Origin: Psychrobium sp. MM17-31
Lineage (GTDB): Bacteria; Pseudomonadota; Gammaproteobacteria; Enterobacterales; Psychrobiaceae
Assembly: GCF_022347785.1 (NCBI RefSeq)
Contig: NZ_JAKRGA010000002.1
Location: 62,001 to 126,000, forward strand
Direction: 5' to 3'
DNA length: 64,000 nucleotides
Under the pieces are notes generated by a model. The model was not told the origin of the DNA and made no database searches. It saw only the letters and a list, made by a program, of their open reading frames with translations. Positions 35,868 through 45,708 of this stretch are shown here, one piece after another (within the stretch, counting starts at the first letter, position 1; each line of letters begins with the position of its first letter). Made by a program: the position numbers and the translations under genes.

Positions 35868-37748
35868 CTACTTAATAGTGCCGAAGCTAATTGAGCTTGG
35901 GTACTTAGCACTGTGGTAGATTTTGTGCGTTGCCTTAACAAAATCGACTTCCTTCGCGTTAAAGATGTTGTCCACGTAGTGTTGTGGGTTGCGATCGATA
36001 AACGGGAACATGCTACTTTGGATTTGAATTTGTAGCTTGTGTCCGCGTTTAATGGTGTGCAACACATCGTATAACTCAAACGACACCTTTGTCGGTTTGT
36101 TTGGCACGAATGGTTTAGGGTCGCTCATGCTGTCTCTAAAGCGGCCGCGGATAACGCCCCAGCGCACTAGCTCGTGACGATTCGCTTTTTCGCGATCAAC
36201 TTTATCGGTGTTTTCATTGATGCTTGGGAACACATCCACCAGCTTAACCACAATATCGGCACTGCTTTGTGATGTAGAGAACCATAAGTCTAAATCAATA
36301 GCACCTGCGATAGTTTTGTCTTGTTCCATTACTGGCGTTTCAAAGACTAATACGTCTGAGCGACGCGCCGCAAAACGCTGATCTTCAACCATGTATGGCT
36401 TGTCCCAACCACGGCTAATTTTTGCTGAATGCGGTACAGGTTTGTTTGGATCGCTCACCCAGTCACTAGCGCTTTCGCTGTGCTTAGGCTTACTCGCTGT
36501 CAGTACTTGCTTTTCATCGAGGAACAGCGTTTCTTTCTTAGCGTTCTTCGGTGGCCATGCATCGAAGTGTCTAAAGCGGTTAGCACCAGTTTCAAACATC
36601 GTCGCCTTAGCTAAGTTTGGATCTTTCTTGCCTTTTAAATGGTGATTAAAGAACGGCAGTAGTACAGACTTTTGGAACCATTTACTGGTATCAAAGCCAA
36701 AGTCCGCTTCACCGAGTTTGTTGCCCTTACCGCGATTCCATTGACCGTGATACCAAGGGCCCATAATCATTTTTACGTTGTCTTTTTTATTGTTCTTAGA
36801 CATCGATTGATAAGTCTCTAACGGACCGTATAAATCTTCGGTGTCATACCAACCACCAACAACTAAGGTTGCAGGCTTAACTTTGTTAAGGTGCGGCAGA
36901 ATGTTGCGCGCTTGCCAGTACTCATCGTAATTAGGATGCTCGGTCAGCTCATTCCAGAATGGACGCTTGCCGTGGAAATATTTCTTATTAACGTTCGACA
37001 ATGGGCCGAGTTTTAAGAAGAAATCGTAACCGTCTGTAGTTTCACGTTTCATACCTTCTGGCCAATGAGCGTGCGGCTTTTCACGTTGCTTATCAAAGGT
37101 ATCGAAGAACAAGAACGCCATTGGCACTACAAAGGCACCGTTGCGGTGGAAGTCATCAAAAAACCAATCAGCGATTGGCGCTTGTGGTGAAATCGCTTTT
37201 AGCGCCTTGTGACTGTTAATCGCTGCAACAGAGGTGTAATAACCAGGGTAAGAGGTTCCGTGCATCCCCACTTTACCGTTGTTGTTATCAACGTTTTTCA
37301 CCAGCCAATCGATGGTGTCATAAGTGTCTGTCGCATCATCAACCGCTTTTTTACCGCGTTTGTAAGCGTCTTGCGGGCGCATGTTTACGTATTCACCCTC
37401 TGACATGAACTTGCCGCGCACGTCTTGGAATACGAAAATAAAGCCTTCTTTTTCAAACATCGCATCTGGACCAAGGCGCGTTTTGTATTTATCGCTGCCA
37501 TATGGCCCAACCGTATAAGGTGTGCGCTGCATGATCATTGGATAGGTTTTTGAACGATCTTTTGGCGAATAAACCACAGTAAAGAGTTTAGTGCCATCGC
37601 GCATTGGGATTTGATATTCGTATTTGGTGTAGTTAGCGCGAATGTATTCGGCGCGAGGGTTTTCTTTCTTTGCCGCATAACTACTAGCAACAGGTGCAGC
37701 AAGCAGCGACAGCGCCATACAGACGGCGGCTAAAGGCTTCAAGTTCAT
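35868..37748 (-). CDS. CocE/NonD-family (X-Pro dipeptidyl-peptidase S15) hydrolase
   Basis: Exported serine hydrolase of 626 residues with a signal peptide (about 1-25). The catalytic elements are Ser166 in GTSYPGYY, an Asp in GGWYDTED and a His in GPWYHGQW, all in the order of the S15 alpha/beta-hydrolase fold. A C-terminal jelly-roll domain (SADIVVKLVDVFP, LYDVLHTIKRGHKLQIQI) completes the family. Substrates range from acyl esters and beta-lactam side chains to X-Pro peptides, and cannot be told from sequence. Monocistronic, with its own terminator. Confidence 0.92.
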   Translation of the reverse strand: MNLKPLAAVCMALSLLAAPVASSYAAKKENPRAEYIRANYTKYEYQIPMRDGTKLFTVVYSPKDRSKTYPMIMQRTPYTVGPYGSDKYKTRLGPDAMFEKEGFIFVFQDVRGKFMSEGEYVNMRPQDAYKRGKKAVDDATDTYDTIDWLVKNVDNNNGKVGMHGTSYPGYYTSVAAINSHKALKAISPQAPIADWFFDDFHRNGAFVVPMAFLFFDTFDKQREKPHAHWPEGMKRETTDGYDFFLKLGPLSNVNKKYFHGKRPFWNELTEHPNYDEYWQARNILPHLNKVKPATLVVGGWYDTEDLYGPLETYQSMSKNNKKDNVKMIMGPWYHGQWNRGKGNKLGEADFGFDTSKWFQKSVLLPFFNHHLKGKKDPNLAKATMFETGANRFRHFDAWPPKNAKKETLFLDEKQVLTASKPKHSESASDWVSDPNKPVPHSAKISRGWDKPYMVEDQRFAARRSDVLVFETPVMEQDKTIAGAIDLDLWFSTSQSSADIVVKLVDVFPSINENTDKVDREKANRHELVRWGVIRGRFRDSMSDPKPFVPNKPTKVSFELYDVLHTIKRGHKLQIQIQSSMFPFIDRNPQHYVDNIFNAKEVDFVKATHKIYHSAKYPSSISFGTIK

Positions 37749-37903
37749 ACCATTTTCCTTAACAAAAACAGGTTATTATTTTTATAAAATCGGCTTATAT
37801 TAGCGCACTGATTACTTTCTCCACAGCATTAGTTAAATAAGACTTGTAACTAAATGCTATAGCGCTATTATCTGCCTCCAATAACGGTTAGGAATTTATT
37901 CAA

Positions 37904-38674
37904 ATGAGCAAAAAACATTACGTGGTATGGAAAGGATTGAAAACTGGTGTTTTCGATTCATGGCCAGAAGTCAAAAGCTACATCGACGGCCAAGCAGACG
38001 CACAATACATGGGATTTGCCTCGAAACAACTGGCCGAAGAAGCGTTTAAAGACAACTACACACGCGCCTTAATGAAACGCTCTTTAGAAAAAGGCGGTAA
38101 AGCGAGTGCACCAGCTTCAAGCAAACCTAAAGTCAGCAATCGCGCAATCACCTCAGCCGATGTGGATATTTATTGTGATGGCGCCTGTTCACCAAATCCT
38201 GGCAAAGCCGGAACAGGTGTTGCGGTGTATGAACAGGGAACACCTACCAGCTTGTACTATGGCTTATATGACGCCAATGGCACTAATAACTCAGCGGAAT
38301 TACTGGGCATGTTAGAAGCTTTTAAACTTGCGCAAACTTTTGTATCGCAACAAAAAAGCGTACAAATTTTGTCAGATTCAAAGTACTCCATTGATTGTAT
38401 TACCAAATGGGCTGCAGGCTGGCAGAAAAAAGGCTGGGTGCGTGGTAAAAACGAGCCAATCAAGAATCTAGCGTTAATTCAAGAGTGCTTCGCTCGCTAT
38501 CAACAACTTCAAAATCACATTACTATTAGCCATGTAAAAGGTCACGCCGATATCGAAGGTAACGAATTATCTGATCGCATGGCGGTGTATGGTCGTACTA
38601 CTAAAGAAACTGGCTTTGTGGCGTATCAAAACGCCATTGATATTAAAGAAATTCTCGCGATGCCATCAGGCTAA
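37904..38674 (+). CDS. rnhA: Ribonuclease HI with N-terminal viroplasmin-like domain
   Basis: Two-domain protein of 256 residues. Residues 1-50 (KHYVVWKGLKTGVFDSWPEVKSYIDG) are the Caulimovirus VI/viroplasmin RNA-DNA hybrid-binding domain. Residues from about 86 form RNase HI: VDIYCDGACSPNPGKAG (first Asp), NSAELLGMLEAF (Glu), ILSDSKYSI (Asp) and SHVKGHADIEGNELSDRMA (His, Asp). It removes RNA from RNA-DNA hybrids. Linkers rich in Ser/Pro/Lys join the domains. It starts 229 bp after a divergent gene; the flavoprotein gene follows in 20 bp. Confidence 0.93.
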   Translation: MSKKHYVVWKGLKTGVFDSWPEVKSYIDGQADAQYMGFASKQLAEEAFKDNYTRALMKRSLEKGGKASAPASSKPKVSNRAITSADVDIYCDGACSPNPGKAGTGVAVYEQGTPTSLYYGLYDANGTNNSAELLGMLEAFKLAQTFVSQQKSVQILSDSKYSIDCITKWAAGWQKKGWVRGKNEPIKNLALIQECFARYQQLQNHITISHVKGHADIEGNELSDRMAVYGRTTKETGFVAYQNAIDIKEILAMPSG

Positions 38675-38694
38675 GCGACAATGCATTAGGTTTC

Positions 38695-40131
38695 ATGAAC
38701 AACACATTATCACCAACGCCCAAAGTGGCAATTATCGGCGGCGGCATTGCTGGCTCAACCGCCGCGTTAGGGCTTGCTAGCCATCAGCTTGACACGGTGC
38801 TTATCGAAGCTGGCCCAAGTTTAGTCAACGGGCCGCCAATTTGTCATCTCCATGCCGGCGGTAACCTCTATCGCGAAATCGATGACGAGCAGTGCTTAAC
38901 TTTGCTTAGACAATCTATCGATACCCTAAAGCTTTATCCGCAATGTGCCGATTATCGCCCGACACTCATTGCCATTCCCAAGCGCGATCCCGGCACCTTT
39001 GAGCAATTATTACCGCGGCTTGAACTATTAAAGTCTCATTACCAAACCTTGGTCAATGAGAGTGAAGACAATCGGATGATTGGCGATCCCGCTAATTATT
39101 ATCACGTGTTTGAACAAGCTGACGTTGAAGCGCTGCTTGAGTTGCCTAATCCAACTATCGCTAAAACGCCACGCGACTGGTTAATTCCAGTCGTTAAAAA
39201 ACTCGATATTACGCAAATAAAATTTCCGCTGATTTTGGTCGAAGAATATGGCCTTAATGTGTTTAGACTTGCTGCCAGCGCAACACTTGCCAGTGAGCAA
39301 TTGTCGCATTGCCAAGTGATGACCAATACACGCGTCCAAGCCATAGCGCGCATTGATAATCAGTGGCAACTAACGGTAAATAACAATGGCGATGTTAGTA
39401 CAATCAATGTCGACTATCTCGTTAATGCCTGTGGATTTAAGAGCGGCAGCATCGACGATCTTATCGGTTGTCACGAACAGCGTTTAGTGGAATTTAAAGC
39501 GGCCTACGTGACTAAATGGAATGAAGTAGAGGGCCATTGGCCTGAGGTTATTTTCTATGGCCAGCGTGGCACGCCAAATGGCATGGCGCAGCTTACCCCG
39601 TACCCTAACGGCTATTTCCAAATTCATGGCATGACCAAAGATATTACCTTGTTTGACGATGGCTTAGTCAGCAATGATAGCGATTCTTCACAGCCTGAAC
39701 TGCCACAAGGACTCGCTAGCAAAATTGCTCAGCACCAATGGCCAGCAGAGGTTGCCAACGCACGAACTCAGAAATCCATTGATTTTATGGCTCATTTTAT
39801 TCCGGCCTTTGATAGCGCACAAATCGGCGGTATTCCGCTTTATGGCGCGCAACAAATACCCGGTAAAGATCCCGACCTGCGTGCAGCCGATGTCGACTTT
39901 TCCACACCGTTTTACGCCCGCAGTGAAATTGTAAAAGCCTCATCAGCCATTGACGCTACTGCGCTGATTTACAATGATATTTGTGAAAAATTCAGCCTCG
40001 AATTAGCGCCTTTTTCGATGCCTGCAATCAATAATACCCTTATTGAGACTGACGTTGCAGCAAAGGCCGTTCAACTCGCTAGCGAGCGCAAATACCCTAC
40101 CTATTTAGCTAGCCGCATCAACGAAGCCTAA
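38695..40131 (+). CDS. FAD-dependent oxidoreductase
   Basis: Flavoprotein of 478 residues. KVAIIGGGIAGSTAALGLA (about 10-28) is the Rossmann GxGxxG dinucleotide site, with the ribose-binding Glu in LIEAG. NACGFKSGSIDDLIG is the second FAD contact. The DAO-type plan is clear but the substrate pocket is not one I can name; VNGPPICHLHAGGNLYREI near the start is distinctive for an uncharacterised group in related bacteria. Likely co-transcribed with the RNase HI gene and ended by the hairpin at 40145-40180. Confidence 0.82.
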   Translation: MNNTLSPTPKVAIIGGGIAGSTAALGLASHQLDTVLIEAGPSLVNGPPICHLHAGGNLYREIDDEQCLTLLRQSIDTLKLYPQCADYRPTLIAIPKRDPGTFEQLLPRLELLKSHYQTLVNESEDNRMIGDPANYYHVFEQADVEALLELPNPTIAKTPRDWLIPVVKKLDITQIKFPLILVEEYGLNVFRLAASATLASEQLSHCQVMTNTRVQAIARIDNQWQLTVNNNGDVSTINVDYLVNACGFKSGSIDDLIGCHEQRLVEFKAAYVTKWNEVEGHWPEVIFYGQRGTPNGMAQLTPYPNGYFQIHGMTKDITLFDDGLVSNDSDSSQPELPQGLASKIAQHQWPAEVANARTQKSIDFMAHFIPAFDSAQIGGIPLYGAQQIPGKDPDLRAADVDFSTPFYARSEIVKASSAIDATALIYNDICEKFSLELAPFSMPAINNTLIETDVAAKAVQLASERKYPTYLASRINEA

Positions 40132-40144
40132 AGCGCGCATTCTA

Positions 40145-40180
40145 TAAAAATTGGACTTAGTAAATTGCTAAGTCCATTTT
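40145..40180 (+). terminator. Terminator after the flavoprotein gene
   Basis: TGGACTTAG (40152-40160), a 7-base loop, CTAAGTCCA (40168-40176) and TTTT, preceded by an A run, 20 bp after the stop. Confidence 0.82.
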
Positions 40181-40305
40181 CCCGTCTATACTTTGTTGGA
40201 ATTGTCGTTAAATGCTTGACCACAAAGCATTTCATCAACATTTAAAACGATTGTTAAAAGTAGTTAATAAAATTAGATGCCAGATGCATCAATGAGACTA
40301 TCCCC

Positions 40306-42021
40306 ATGAAGAGTATGACTATTGACCTTAATAAGCGCTTGGTCTTAAAAGTACTATGGACCCTCTCGCTGTGTGATGTAATTCTTCTATTAACCCTATT
40401 TTTCGCCGCAGAATATTTCACTAAATATCAGGCGCAAAACGAACTGCAACAAGCCTTTGCTTACATTTCATTTAATTTTCCCAAGCTCAACCTCGCCATC
40501 GGCTTAGTGCTTATTGTTGCCTTAATGATTGGCATTTATACCTTACAAAACATCGAACAGCGTGAACATGATGATGTCGACTCGACCATCAACAATCTCA
40601 TCGATGGCAAAATTGCTAATATCAAAATCCTTGAACGTTATACCGTGCTGCGACATCTCGCCGTTTTTATTCTGCGCTTAAAACAATCTTTGCGTAAGAC
40701 CGAACGTCAACGAGAAGCGCTCCTTAGCGATATTGAAATTCTCGGCGACAGCAAAGCCCATTATTTTATGCTGTTAGATGTTACTGCCACTGCCACCCTG
40801 ACCATCAACGATTCACAAGAAATCGTTCAGTTTAATCAGGCAGCACAGCGCATGTTTGGCTACGAAAAGCACGAGATTATTGGCCGCTCCCTAGTTACAT
40901 TATTGCCAAAGCATGTGCGCGCTGGACACCATAAGAAAGTCAAAGCCTTTGATAAATCCAAAAATAGATTCGCGAGCCTCCGAGAAGGCGCTCGTGTACA
41001 AGGCGTAAGGAAAAATGGCCAAGAATTTCCCGTCGAAGTCGATGTCACTAAAGTTGAAATAAAATCTGAAAAGCTGTTTATTGCCTCGGTATTCGATATT
41101 TCCCAGCGCTTAGTCCAGCAAGAAAAACTGGCGCAACAAACACAGCAACTAAAGCAAAATAATCAACAACTCAAACACTATCAAAAAATGCTGGAAGAGC
41201 TCGTCAATGAGCGCACCGACGAATTAGAACTAAGTGAACTAAGCCTTAGTGCAGCCAACCAGCAACTAATAGACGCTGAGAAAATGGTTGCCCTTGGAGA
41301 AATGGTGTCAGCTGCAGCACATGAGATTAATACGCCAATAGGCATTGGCATTACCTGTGGCTCTAACCTGCTTGAAGCCACTGAAAGTCTAAACAAGCGA
41401 ATCGCTGATAATCAATTAACCAAAAGTGACCTTAATGCTTACACCGCCATGGTGGAGAAAAGTGCCAAAATTGTCCTTAGTAACATGGAGCGGGCAGCGG
41501 GTTTAGTACACAGCTTTAAAGCAGTTTCTTCTGATCAAGTCACCGACATGCAACGTTTGTTTAATTTGCGCGAATATTTAGAAGAAATTCTACTGAGTCT
41601 AAATCCAAGAATTGGCAAAACATCACATGAAGTACTAATCAACTGTGACAGCAATATTGTGCTAGATACGAAGCCCGGTGCGATATCGCAAATTATCACC
41701 AATCTCATTATGAATAGTCTCATTCACGGTTTTGAAGCGATGGAAAATGGTATGGTCAATATCAATGCGACTCAACTCGGTGGTGAGCTTCAACTTATCT
41801 ACAAAGACAATGGCAAAGGACTTAACAAAGAGCAATCAAAGAAGCTATTTGATCCTTTTTACACGACGAAAAAAGACCAAGGTGGTACAGGTTTAGGCAT
41901 GCATATAGTCGAAGAGCTAATCAAAGACTCATTACAGGGAAATATCGAATTGATGCCAAGTGAAGAAGGTATTTGCTTGCGTCTTACCTTCCCCACTATT
42001 TTAGAGAGCGCAGAGTCGTGA
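40306..42021 (+). CDS. PAS-domain sensor histidine kinase
   Basis: Membrane kinase of 571 residues: helices at about 12-38 and 62-82, a coiled linker, a PAS domain (about 150-260, QFNQAAQRMFGYEKHEIIGRS, VRKNGQEFPVEV), a long coiled coil of Gln-rich sequence (about 265-320), then the kinase core. The phosphoryl acceptor is His339 in AAAHEINTPIGIG. ATP motifs are N (LIMNSLIHGFEAM), G1 (YKDNGKGL), F (DPFYTTKKDQGGTG) and G2 (GTGLGMHIVEEL). The H-box HEINTP fits the HPK4-like class. No response regulator is adjacent, so it is an orphan; the signal is unknown. Confidence 0.93.
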   Translation: MKSMTIDLNKRLVLKVLWTLSLCDVILLLTLFFAAEYFTKYQAQNELQQAFAYISFNFPKLNLAIGLVLIVALMIGIYTLQNIEQREHDDVDSTINNLIDGKIANIKILERYTVLRHLAVFILRLKQSLRKTERQREALLSDIEILGDSKAHYFMLLDVTATATLTINDSQEIVQFNQAAQRMFGYEKHEIIGRSLVTLLPKHVRAGHHKKVKAFDKSKNRFASLREGARVQGVRKNGQEFPVEVDVTKVEIKSEKLFIASVFDISQRLVQQEKLAQQTQQLKQNNQQLKHYQKMLEELVNERTDELELSELSLSAANQQLIDAEKMVALGEMVSAAAHEINTPIGIGITCGSNLLEATESLNKRIADNQLTKSDLNAYTAMVEKSAKIVLSNMERAAGLVHSFKAVSSDQVTDMQRLFNLREYLEEILLSLNPRIGKTSHEVLINCDSNIVLDTKPGAISQIITNLIMNSLIHGFEAMENGMVNINATQLGGELQLIYKDNGKGLNKEQSKKLFDPFYTTKKDQGGTGLGMHIVEELIKDSLQGNIELMPSEEGICLRLTFPTILESAES

Positions 42022-42035
42022 GAGCAAAAAAGAAG

Positions 42036-42584
42036 CTACTCAGTCGCCTCTTGCCAACAAGTAATATCTAGCTGAATTGACGTGTCACCACAACTGAGCC
42101 ACACATCGCCATCACTGATGGAAAATTGTAGCTGCATAGTGCGCTGCGCAATTGCCGCCAATTGTTCCATGGTGTCATCACTCACAAAATACACAGCTAA
42201 ATTACTGTATTTACGAGCGATATTTTGATGCTGCTTCCACCACTCATTAGCGCTATTACTGCTATAAGTAAACAGAATCGCCTGTTTTGAACGGACACTT
42301 GCTTTCTTTAAGCGCTTTTCATCTGGCGTGCCCAAATCAATCCACAGCTCGATTTCGTCGCTGTAATTCTTTTGCCATAACTCAGGCTCGTCTTCTTCAC
42401 ACAACCCTTTGGTAAATGTCAGTTGTTCATTGGCATTTAATGCCCACGCTACAATGCGTAGCATCATGCGTTGCAGTGTCTCTGACGGATGCTGTGCGAT
42501 GGTTAGATTTTGATCGAGATAGATATCTTGATCCATGTTCGCCAAGTTAACATCGGCTTTGTAAATGGTGGCTTTTTGCGCCAT
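42036..42584 (-). CDS. yaeQ: YaeQ-family protein
   Basis: Protein of 182 residues, the usual length. ATIYKADVNLANMDQDIYLDQNLTIAQHPSETLQRMMLRIVAWALNA and DEIELWIDLGTPDEKRLKKASVRSKQA are the two conserved stretches of YaeQ, which has a PD-(D/E)xK nuclease-like fold. It was linked to transcript elongation through RfaH suppression in enterics, but its biochemical role is unresolved. It ends 14 bp from the kinase gene stop (convergent). Confidence 0.92.
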   Translation of the reverse strand: MAQKATIYKADVNLANMDQDIYLDQNLTIAQHPSETLQRMMLRIVAWALNANEQLTFTKGLCEEDEPELWQKNYSDEIELWIDLGTPDEKRLKKASVRSKQAILFTYSSNSANEWWKQHQNIARKYSNLAVYFVSDDTMEQLAAIAQRTMQLQFSISDGDVWLSCGDTSIQLDITCWQEATE

Positions 42585-42721
42585 GGGGATTGTCCAAAAA
42601 TTTGCAGATGGCTAATGGTACGACAACTACTTAAAACTTCCAATTATTTAACAATTTATCTATCGATAAGATCACCTTGTTTGTTACACTCAAGCCGTTA
42701 TACACCCGCTGGAAATGGAAG

Positions 42722-44014
42722 ATGCAAACAAGCAAGCTCAACGTAGAACTACTACTCACTGGCAACGAACTGATGTCAGGTGATGTAATTGATAGCAACT
42801 CAGCATTTATCGCTCAAGAACTTGGCAGTTTAGGCCTCGAAGTGACCCGCCGCGTTACCGTCAAAGATGACCTTTCAATGCTAGCAGAAGAAATTGCTTG
42901 TCACGCCAAGCGCTGTGACATACTCATCATCAACGGCGGTTTAGGGCCGACAGTGGACGATATGACAGCGCAAGCGCTTGCAATGGCCGCAGGTGTTGAT
43001 ATTAGCGAACATCCTGATGCCATGGCGCATCTGGTTGATTGGTGCCAACGCCGCAACTACACGCTAAGTGATTCCAATAAAAAACAAGCGATGCTGCCAA
43101 CGGGCTGTGACATTATTCCCAATGAAGCAGGCAGCGCCGTTGGCTTTACCATGCGCGTCGGCAGCTGTCAGATCTACACCACGCCGGGTGTGCCGCGTGA
43201 ATTAAAGAAAATGCTTGGCAGTGAAATTCTGCCGCACATTCAGCAGTGTTTTTCGATTAACGACACGACAGACGTTAGCCGCTTTCAAGTATTCGGCCTC
43301 GGCGAATCAACCATTCAAGACATGGTTAATGCACAACTCCCAGATTGGCCAAAGCACATCGAACTAGGCTATCGCGCCGCCATGCCAATGCTAGAAATCA
43401 AGCTCACTAGTCACCATCAACAAGGCCATGACGACAAGCTAATTTGGCAACAAAAGCTAATGGATATTCTCGGTGCTCACGTGATTGGTGAGGGCCGCAT
43501 TTCGATGGCGCGCTCGCTCATTAACGTGTTAGAAGAACAAGATAAAACCGTCACCTTTGCCGAGTCTTGTACTGGTGGCTTAATGGCTTCATTAATCACC
43601 AAAGAAGCAGGCTCTTCGGCTGCATTTGAAGCGGGCTTTGTCACATACTCTAACGCCATGAAGACCAAGTTAGTCAATGTGCCGGAGCAAACCTTAATCG
43701 ACCACGGCGCAGTTAGTGAGCAGGTAGTTATCGCCATGCTAAAAGGCGCACTCGAAGTAAGCGGCGCCGATGTTGGTGCAGCAGTGTCAGGCATCGCAGG
43801 CCCCGGTGGCGGCAGCGACGAAAAACCAGTGGGCTTAGTGTGGATTGCATGGGGCGATAAAGACAACATCAACACCGCCGCATTATATCTGCCACTTGGC
43901 CGGCTCTACTTCCAACAATACGTCGCCACTTGCGGCTTAGATTTAGTGAAGCGACATCTATTAGATATCGCAGAGCCTGCTAAGTATTTAGATGCTAGAA
44001 AGGCTACAATTTAG
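42722..44014 (+). CDS. cinA: CinA-family NMN deamidase-related protein
   Basis: Two-domain protein of 430 residues. The N-terminal molybdopterin-binding-like domain (LLLTGNELMSGDVIDSN, INGGLGPTVDDMTAQALA) acts as a pyrophosphatase in related proteins. The C-terminal amidase domain (ESCTGGLMASLITKEAGSS, GIAGPGGGSDEKPVGLVWIA) is the PncC type that deamidates nicotinamide mononucleotide to nicotinate mononucleotide in pyridine-nucleotide recycling. ATG at 42722 has GGAAG close upstream; an ATG at 42677 adds 15 residues without support. Divergent from yaeQ. Confidence 0.92.
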   Translation: MQTSKLNVELLLTGNELMSGDVIDSNSAFIAQELGSLGLEVTRRVTVKDDLSMLAEEIACHAKRCDILIINGGLGPTVDDMTAQALAMAAGVDISEHPDAMAHLVDWCQRRNYTLSDSNKKQAMLPTGCDIIPNEAGSAVGFTMRVGSCQIYTTPGVPRELKKMLGSEILPHIQQCFSINDTTDVSRFQVFGLGESTIQDMVNAQLPDWPKHIELGYRAAMPMLEIKLTSHHQQGHDDKLIWQQKLMDILGAHVIGEGRISMARSLINVLEEQDKTVTFAESCTGGLMASLITKEAGSSAAFEAGFVTYSNAMKTKLVNVPEQTLIDHGAVSEQVVIAMLKGALEVSGADVGAAVSGIAGPGGGSDEKPVGLVWIAWGDKDNINTAALYLPLGRLYFQQYVATCGLDLVKRHLLDIAEPAKYLDARKATI

Positions 44015-44016
44015 AG

Positions 44017-44052
44017 TAGTTAAGGGCGACTAACTACTTTGTTGTCGCCCTT
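44017..44052. repeat. Competing inverted repeats between convergent genes
   Basis: AAGGGCGAC (44022-44030) pairs with GTCGCCCTT (44044-44052), and GTAGTTA (44017-44023) pairs with TAACTAC (44031-44037). The stems overlap, so only one can form. They cover the stop of the minus-strand gene at 44030. T runs are poor; termination is possible but not sure. Confidence 0.4.
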
Positions 44053-44476
44053 GGTTAATAACATACTGCATATAAATAACGTGAAGAATTGACGTTATAA
44101 ACGGATTCAACCACATCCTCTCACCGCGTTTTGTTGCCGTAATTCGATTAATCCGGTTGCGCACCATAATTATCCAAGTGACATCAAATAGCGTTGAAAT
44201 TGCATGGATAACAATAGTCAACTCAATAGCTTCGGGGCTATTCAGATTCATAAAAACATGAATCAAACTAGCGAACGAAACTCCAAAGAGAAATATCGCT
44301 GTGGCAATAAACCAGCTCGGAATTTTATATTCGGTATATCGATTAATACGTTGAGAATACTGATATAGCTTTACAATCAAATAAATGCCAACAGTAAGAA
44401 TACACAGTACTAAGACCTTAGCAACAGACTCGTATTCAAAAATATCGGCCACTTTATTTTGCACTATAGTTTCCAT
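44030..44476 (-). CDS. Hypothetical membrane protein with four helices
   Basis: Protein of 148 residues with predicted helices at about 18-38, 54-75, 84-105 and 124-140. MRVGRN-like charged loops sit between them (VRNRINRITATKRGERMWLNPF). The arrangement resembles DUF4328-type membrane proteins, but I am not certain. It lies downstream of the DUF2071 gene on the same strand (62 bp). Confidence 0.65.
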   Translation of the reverse strand: METIVQNKVADIFEYESVAKVLVLCILTVGIYLIVKLYQYSQRINRYTEYKIPSWFIATAIFLFGVSFASLIHVFMNLNSPEAIELTIVIHAISTLFDVTWIIMVRNRINRITATKRGERMWLNPFITSILHVIYMQYVINQGRQQSS

Positions 44477-44538
44477 AAATAATTCAATCTATCCAAATGA
44501 ATCTCATAACCAATCACCATCTGAGCACAATAATTCTT

Positions 44539-45327
44539 TTAGTCGATTACTCTTGGTGGAAGATAAATCGTAAATTCATTGAGCGGCTCTATCAACACGC
44601 AGTATGGTTTTTGTTGCTCCTCTTTTGTAACAATATTTAAGTCAGTTAATAGCTTAAACTGAGCTGATACTAAACGCGCAGGGTTAACTGCCAACTCTTT
44701 ATGCCACACACTATAGGTTCCTAATTTACCGTCTCGACGATAATAAAAACCCGTCAATGGATGCGTTAGATAAACCAACATCGATTCCTTGTTAGGAAAT
44801 CCTGAATATTCAAATTGGTCGTCGATAGACTGTTTTAATTCCACCTCTGCGGCAGCCCATTCAGACTGTGTTTGCATGCAATATCTGTCATACAAGCCAG
44901 TGCTGTTATTCAATGAACAATCAAAATGCACTTTGCCTGCATGCCATGGCAGATTCCACAAATAGCGTGGCACAGCCAGCGTCCAAGAATCGAGTGTCGT
45001 GCCAATAAACCACACACACCGCTCTCCAGTCTGCTTATCAATGATATACACGCGATAGTTTGTCTGCCCCATCGTGAATTTGGGAAACGGAAACACCGCT
45101 GAAGTGAAATCGACATCAATAAAAGGAACTACTGAAATAAGCCCGAGGGACTGTCCATTTGCTTCTATCGTATCCAATTCAAATCGGTCAGGAAACATGC
45201 CATTAAAGCGCTCAGCAGGCACCCCGTAGGTGATAATCGCGAAGTGCTTTAAGCCACACAAAACATCTATACCACTCGGCTTTAGGCGCGGCGTTAAATA
45301 ATCGTTAAACTCTCTGGACTCTTGCAT
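44539..45327 (-). CDS. DUF2071 (YqjF-like) acetoacetate-decarboxylase-fold protein
   Basis: Cytoplasmic protein of 262 residues. ITYGVPAERFNGMFPDRFELDTIEANGQSLGLISVVPFIDVDF and GERCVWFIGTTLDSWTLAVPRYLWNLPWHAGKV match DUF2071 proteins, whose fold is related to acetoacetate decarboxylase; no catalytic Lys can be assigned here. Two small membrane-protein genes lie just upstream on the same strand (12 bp and 1-bp overlap), forming a three-gene group with a DoxX-like member. The function is unknown. Confidence 0.82.
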   Translation of the reverse strand: MQESREFNDYLTPRLKPSGIDVLCGLKHFAIITYGVPAERFNGMFPDRFELDTIEANGQSLGLISVVPFIDVDFTSAVFPFPKFTMGQTNYRVYIIDKQTGERCVWFIGTTLDSWTLAVPRYLWNLPWHAGKVHFDCSLNNSTGLYDRYCMQTQSEWAAAEVELKQSIDDQFEYSGFPNKESMLVYLTHPLTGFYYRRDGKLGTYSVWHKELAVNPARLVSAQFKLLTDLNIVTKEEQQKPYCVLIEPLNEFTIYLPPRVID

Positions 45328-45339
45328 CTAAAACTCCAT

Positions 45340-45708
45340 CTAACTAAATCCTAAATAAATCAATACCACGCCACCAAACACAGCAACAAAGCCTAACGGC
45401 CTAAAATACGGGCCAATCTTCGTGGTTAGTGCTGCAAACTTCTTGTGATTATTGCTGCCAATGACCAGTAAAAATACGCTGACAAAACAAAGCACTGCGC
45501 CGATTACTTTTACTGTTAACGGATAGGACGTTTGTTCTGCAAATAGAATCAATAAAACACCTACAGTTAAACGACTGACAATTTCAAAGGCGTGAAACCA
45601 CGGTTTTTCACTAAAGGCAGTAATGCCTTTTGCGAATGCGAGTGGTTTTGCAATCATCAAACAGCCGAAGAGACACATGCCTATTCCGAATAGAGTGAGG
45701 ATTATCAT
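45340..45708 (-). CDS. Hypothetical membrane protein of the DUF2071 group
   Basis: Protein of 122 residues with four predicted helices (about 2-20, 45-62, 67-85 and 102-120). No family recognised. The ATG overlaps the stop of the DoxX-like gene by one base (TAATG), and the DUF2071 gene starts 12 bp after its stop, so it is the middle of a compact operon. Confidence 0.7.
   Translation of the reverse strand: MIILTLFGIGMCLFGCLMIAKPLAFAKGITAFSEKPWFHAFEIVSRLTVGVLLILFAEQTSYPLTVKVIGAVLCFVSVFLLVIGSNNHKKFAALTTKIGPYFRPLGFVAVFGGVVLIYLGFS

Noticed and set aside
38695-40131. Malate:quinone oxidoreductase
   Set aside because: FAD site is present, but the typical Mqo opening motifs are absent, so only a general flavoprotein call is made.
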